Source: Roseovarius marisflavi
GTDB lineage: Bacteria; Pseudomonadota; Alphaproteobacteria; Rhodobacterales; Rhodobacteraceae
DNA: 64,000 nt
Reading direction: 5' to 3'
Assembly (NCBI RefSeq): GCF_900142625.1
Contig: NZ_FRBN01000019.1
Coordinates: forward strand, 1 to 64,000
The position numbers were made by a program, and so were the translations under genes. The notes beneath the pieces were generated by a model. That model was not told the origin of the DNA. It ran no database searches and saw nothing but the letters and a program-made list of their open reading frames with translations. Below, piece after piece: positions 63,668 to 64,000 of the stretch. How positions within the stretch are numbered: the stretch's first letter is position 1; the number at the start of each line of letters is the position of its first letter.

Positions 63668-64000
63668 ATGAGATTTGGAAAACGTATCGGGGCCGCCACG
63701 CTTGGCCTGTCTTTGCTGGCAAGCATGGCATTCGCCGAAGAGGTTTCAGTCAAGGCGGTCATGGTGCCGCAGGAACAGATGAAATTCGACATGAACGATG
63801 GCACCAAGCATTTCGTGCTGGCGGTGCATCGTCAGGGCGATGCCACCGGCGACGGCCCGTTGGCAGGGGCCAAGGTCGACGAATTCGGCTGGCACGACAT
63901 CAAGCCGCCGATGGCCGGTGATCCGCGCGGCTATTTGCGCTTTGAAACCGCAAGCGGTGATGTGGCGATCGTGAAATTCACCGTCCGCGCCGTGTTCATG
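63668..64000 (+). CDS. Exported protein of unknown function, N-terminal part
   Basis: The gene runs off the window after 111 codons. It starts MRFGKRIGAATLGLSLLASM, a Sec signal peptide probably cut after AFA. The visible mature part is hydrophilic and I do not recognise the family. GGGAGAT precedes the ATG. A different frame (63631-63921) is a shadow. It follows petR by 139 bp in the same direction but has room for its own promoter, so it need not be in the petPR operon. Confidence 0.7.
   Translation, partial: MRFGKRIGAATLGLSLLASMAFAEEVSVKAVMVPQEQMKFDMNDGTKHFVLAVHRQGDATGDGPLAGAKVDEFGWHDIKPPMAGDPRGYLRFETASGDVAIVKFTVRAVFM

Noticed and set aside
63631-63921. 96-codon plus-strand frame near the window end
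   Set aside because: The frame starting at 63668 has a ribosome-binding site and a signal peptide, so this one is a shadow.

Overview
The window is a chromosomal segment from a GC-rich alphaproteobacterium, most likely a marine Rhodobacteraceae (Roseobacter group) member. This is inferred from gene order (leuS-lptE-holA, petPR next to ilvE), family content (DUF2125, DUF3576, PF11316 rhamnosyltransferase-like) and codon style. No rRNA, tRNA, CRISPR array, insertion sequence or phage gene was seen.

Layout. 1-3246: the str operon on the minus strand (rpsL, rpsG, fusA, 5' end of tuf). 3589-15700: housekeeping and metabolic genes: a glycosyltransferase, DMT permease, IMPase-family phosphatase, PmbA-type protease, DUF2125 protein, SDR plus enoyl-CoA hydratase pair, an HNH protein with an apparent ATA start, MscS channel plus flavoprotein pair, GST, holA and lptE. 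15687-21476: leuS, a glycosyltransferase, DUF3576 lipoprotein, YggS-type PLP protein and L,D-transpeptidase. 21664-24558: a large exported protein with SGNH-like, glycosidase-like and RTX parts, bordering the polysaccharide locus.

24542-60399 is a large surface or exopolysaccharide locus of the Wzx/Wzy type. It holds a flippase, a polymerase or ligase-like membrane protein, a polyprenyl-phosphate sugar transferase, a chain-length protein, a separate tyrosine kinase, many glycosyltransferases, an acyltransferase-SGNH protein, a GMC oxidoreductase, an SDR, and two Gfo/Idh/MocA plus epimerase modules, one fused and one split. No outer-membrane exporter (Wza/OPX) is in the window. Genes lie in three compact blocks: a plus-strand block 25877-42476 and two minus-strand blocks 43764-50163 and 51161-58268. 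Four-base stop/start overlaps are common.

Embedded in the plus-strand block is a complete small PKS/NRPS line. A KS-AT-KR-DH-ACP-TE synthase (28278-34715) comes first, then a GT2 glycosyltransferase overlapping it by 4 nt. Next is a formyltransferase - degenerate condensation - adenylation (interrupted by a luciferase-like monooxygenase) - PCP protein (35724-40310), then its own phosphopantetheinyl transferase (40315-40962). The adenylation pocket reads DILQMGMIWK, very close to the published glycine code. I infer that glycine is loaded, N-formylated and oxidised, passed to the PKS, extended once or more with a malonyl-type unit, reduced, dehydrated and released or transferred by the TE. The product may be glycosylated or used to decorate the polysaccharide. 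This is the strongest candidate for an undescribed system here.

60400-61239 is a long gene-free region with repeats and palindromes, probably regulatory. 61300-64000 holds ilvE, the petP/petR regulator pair and the start of an exported protein.
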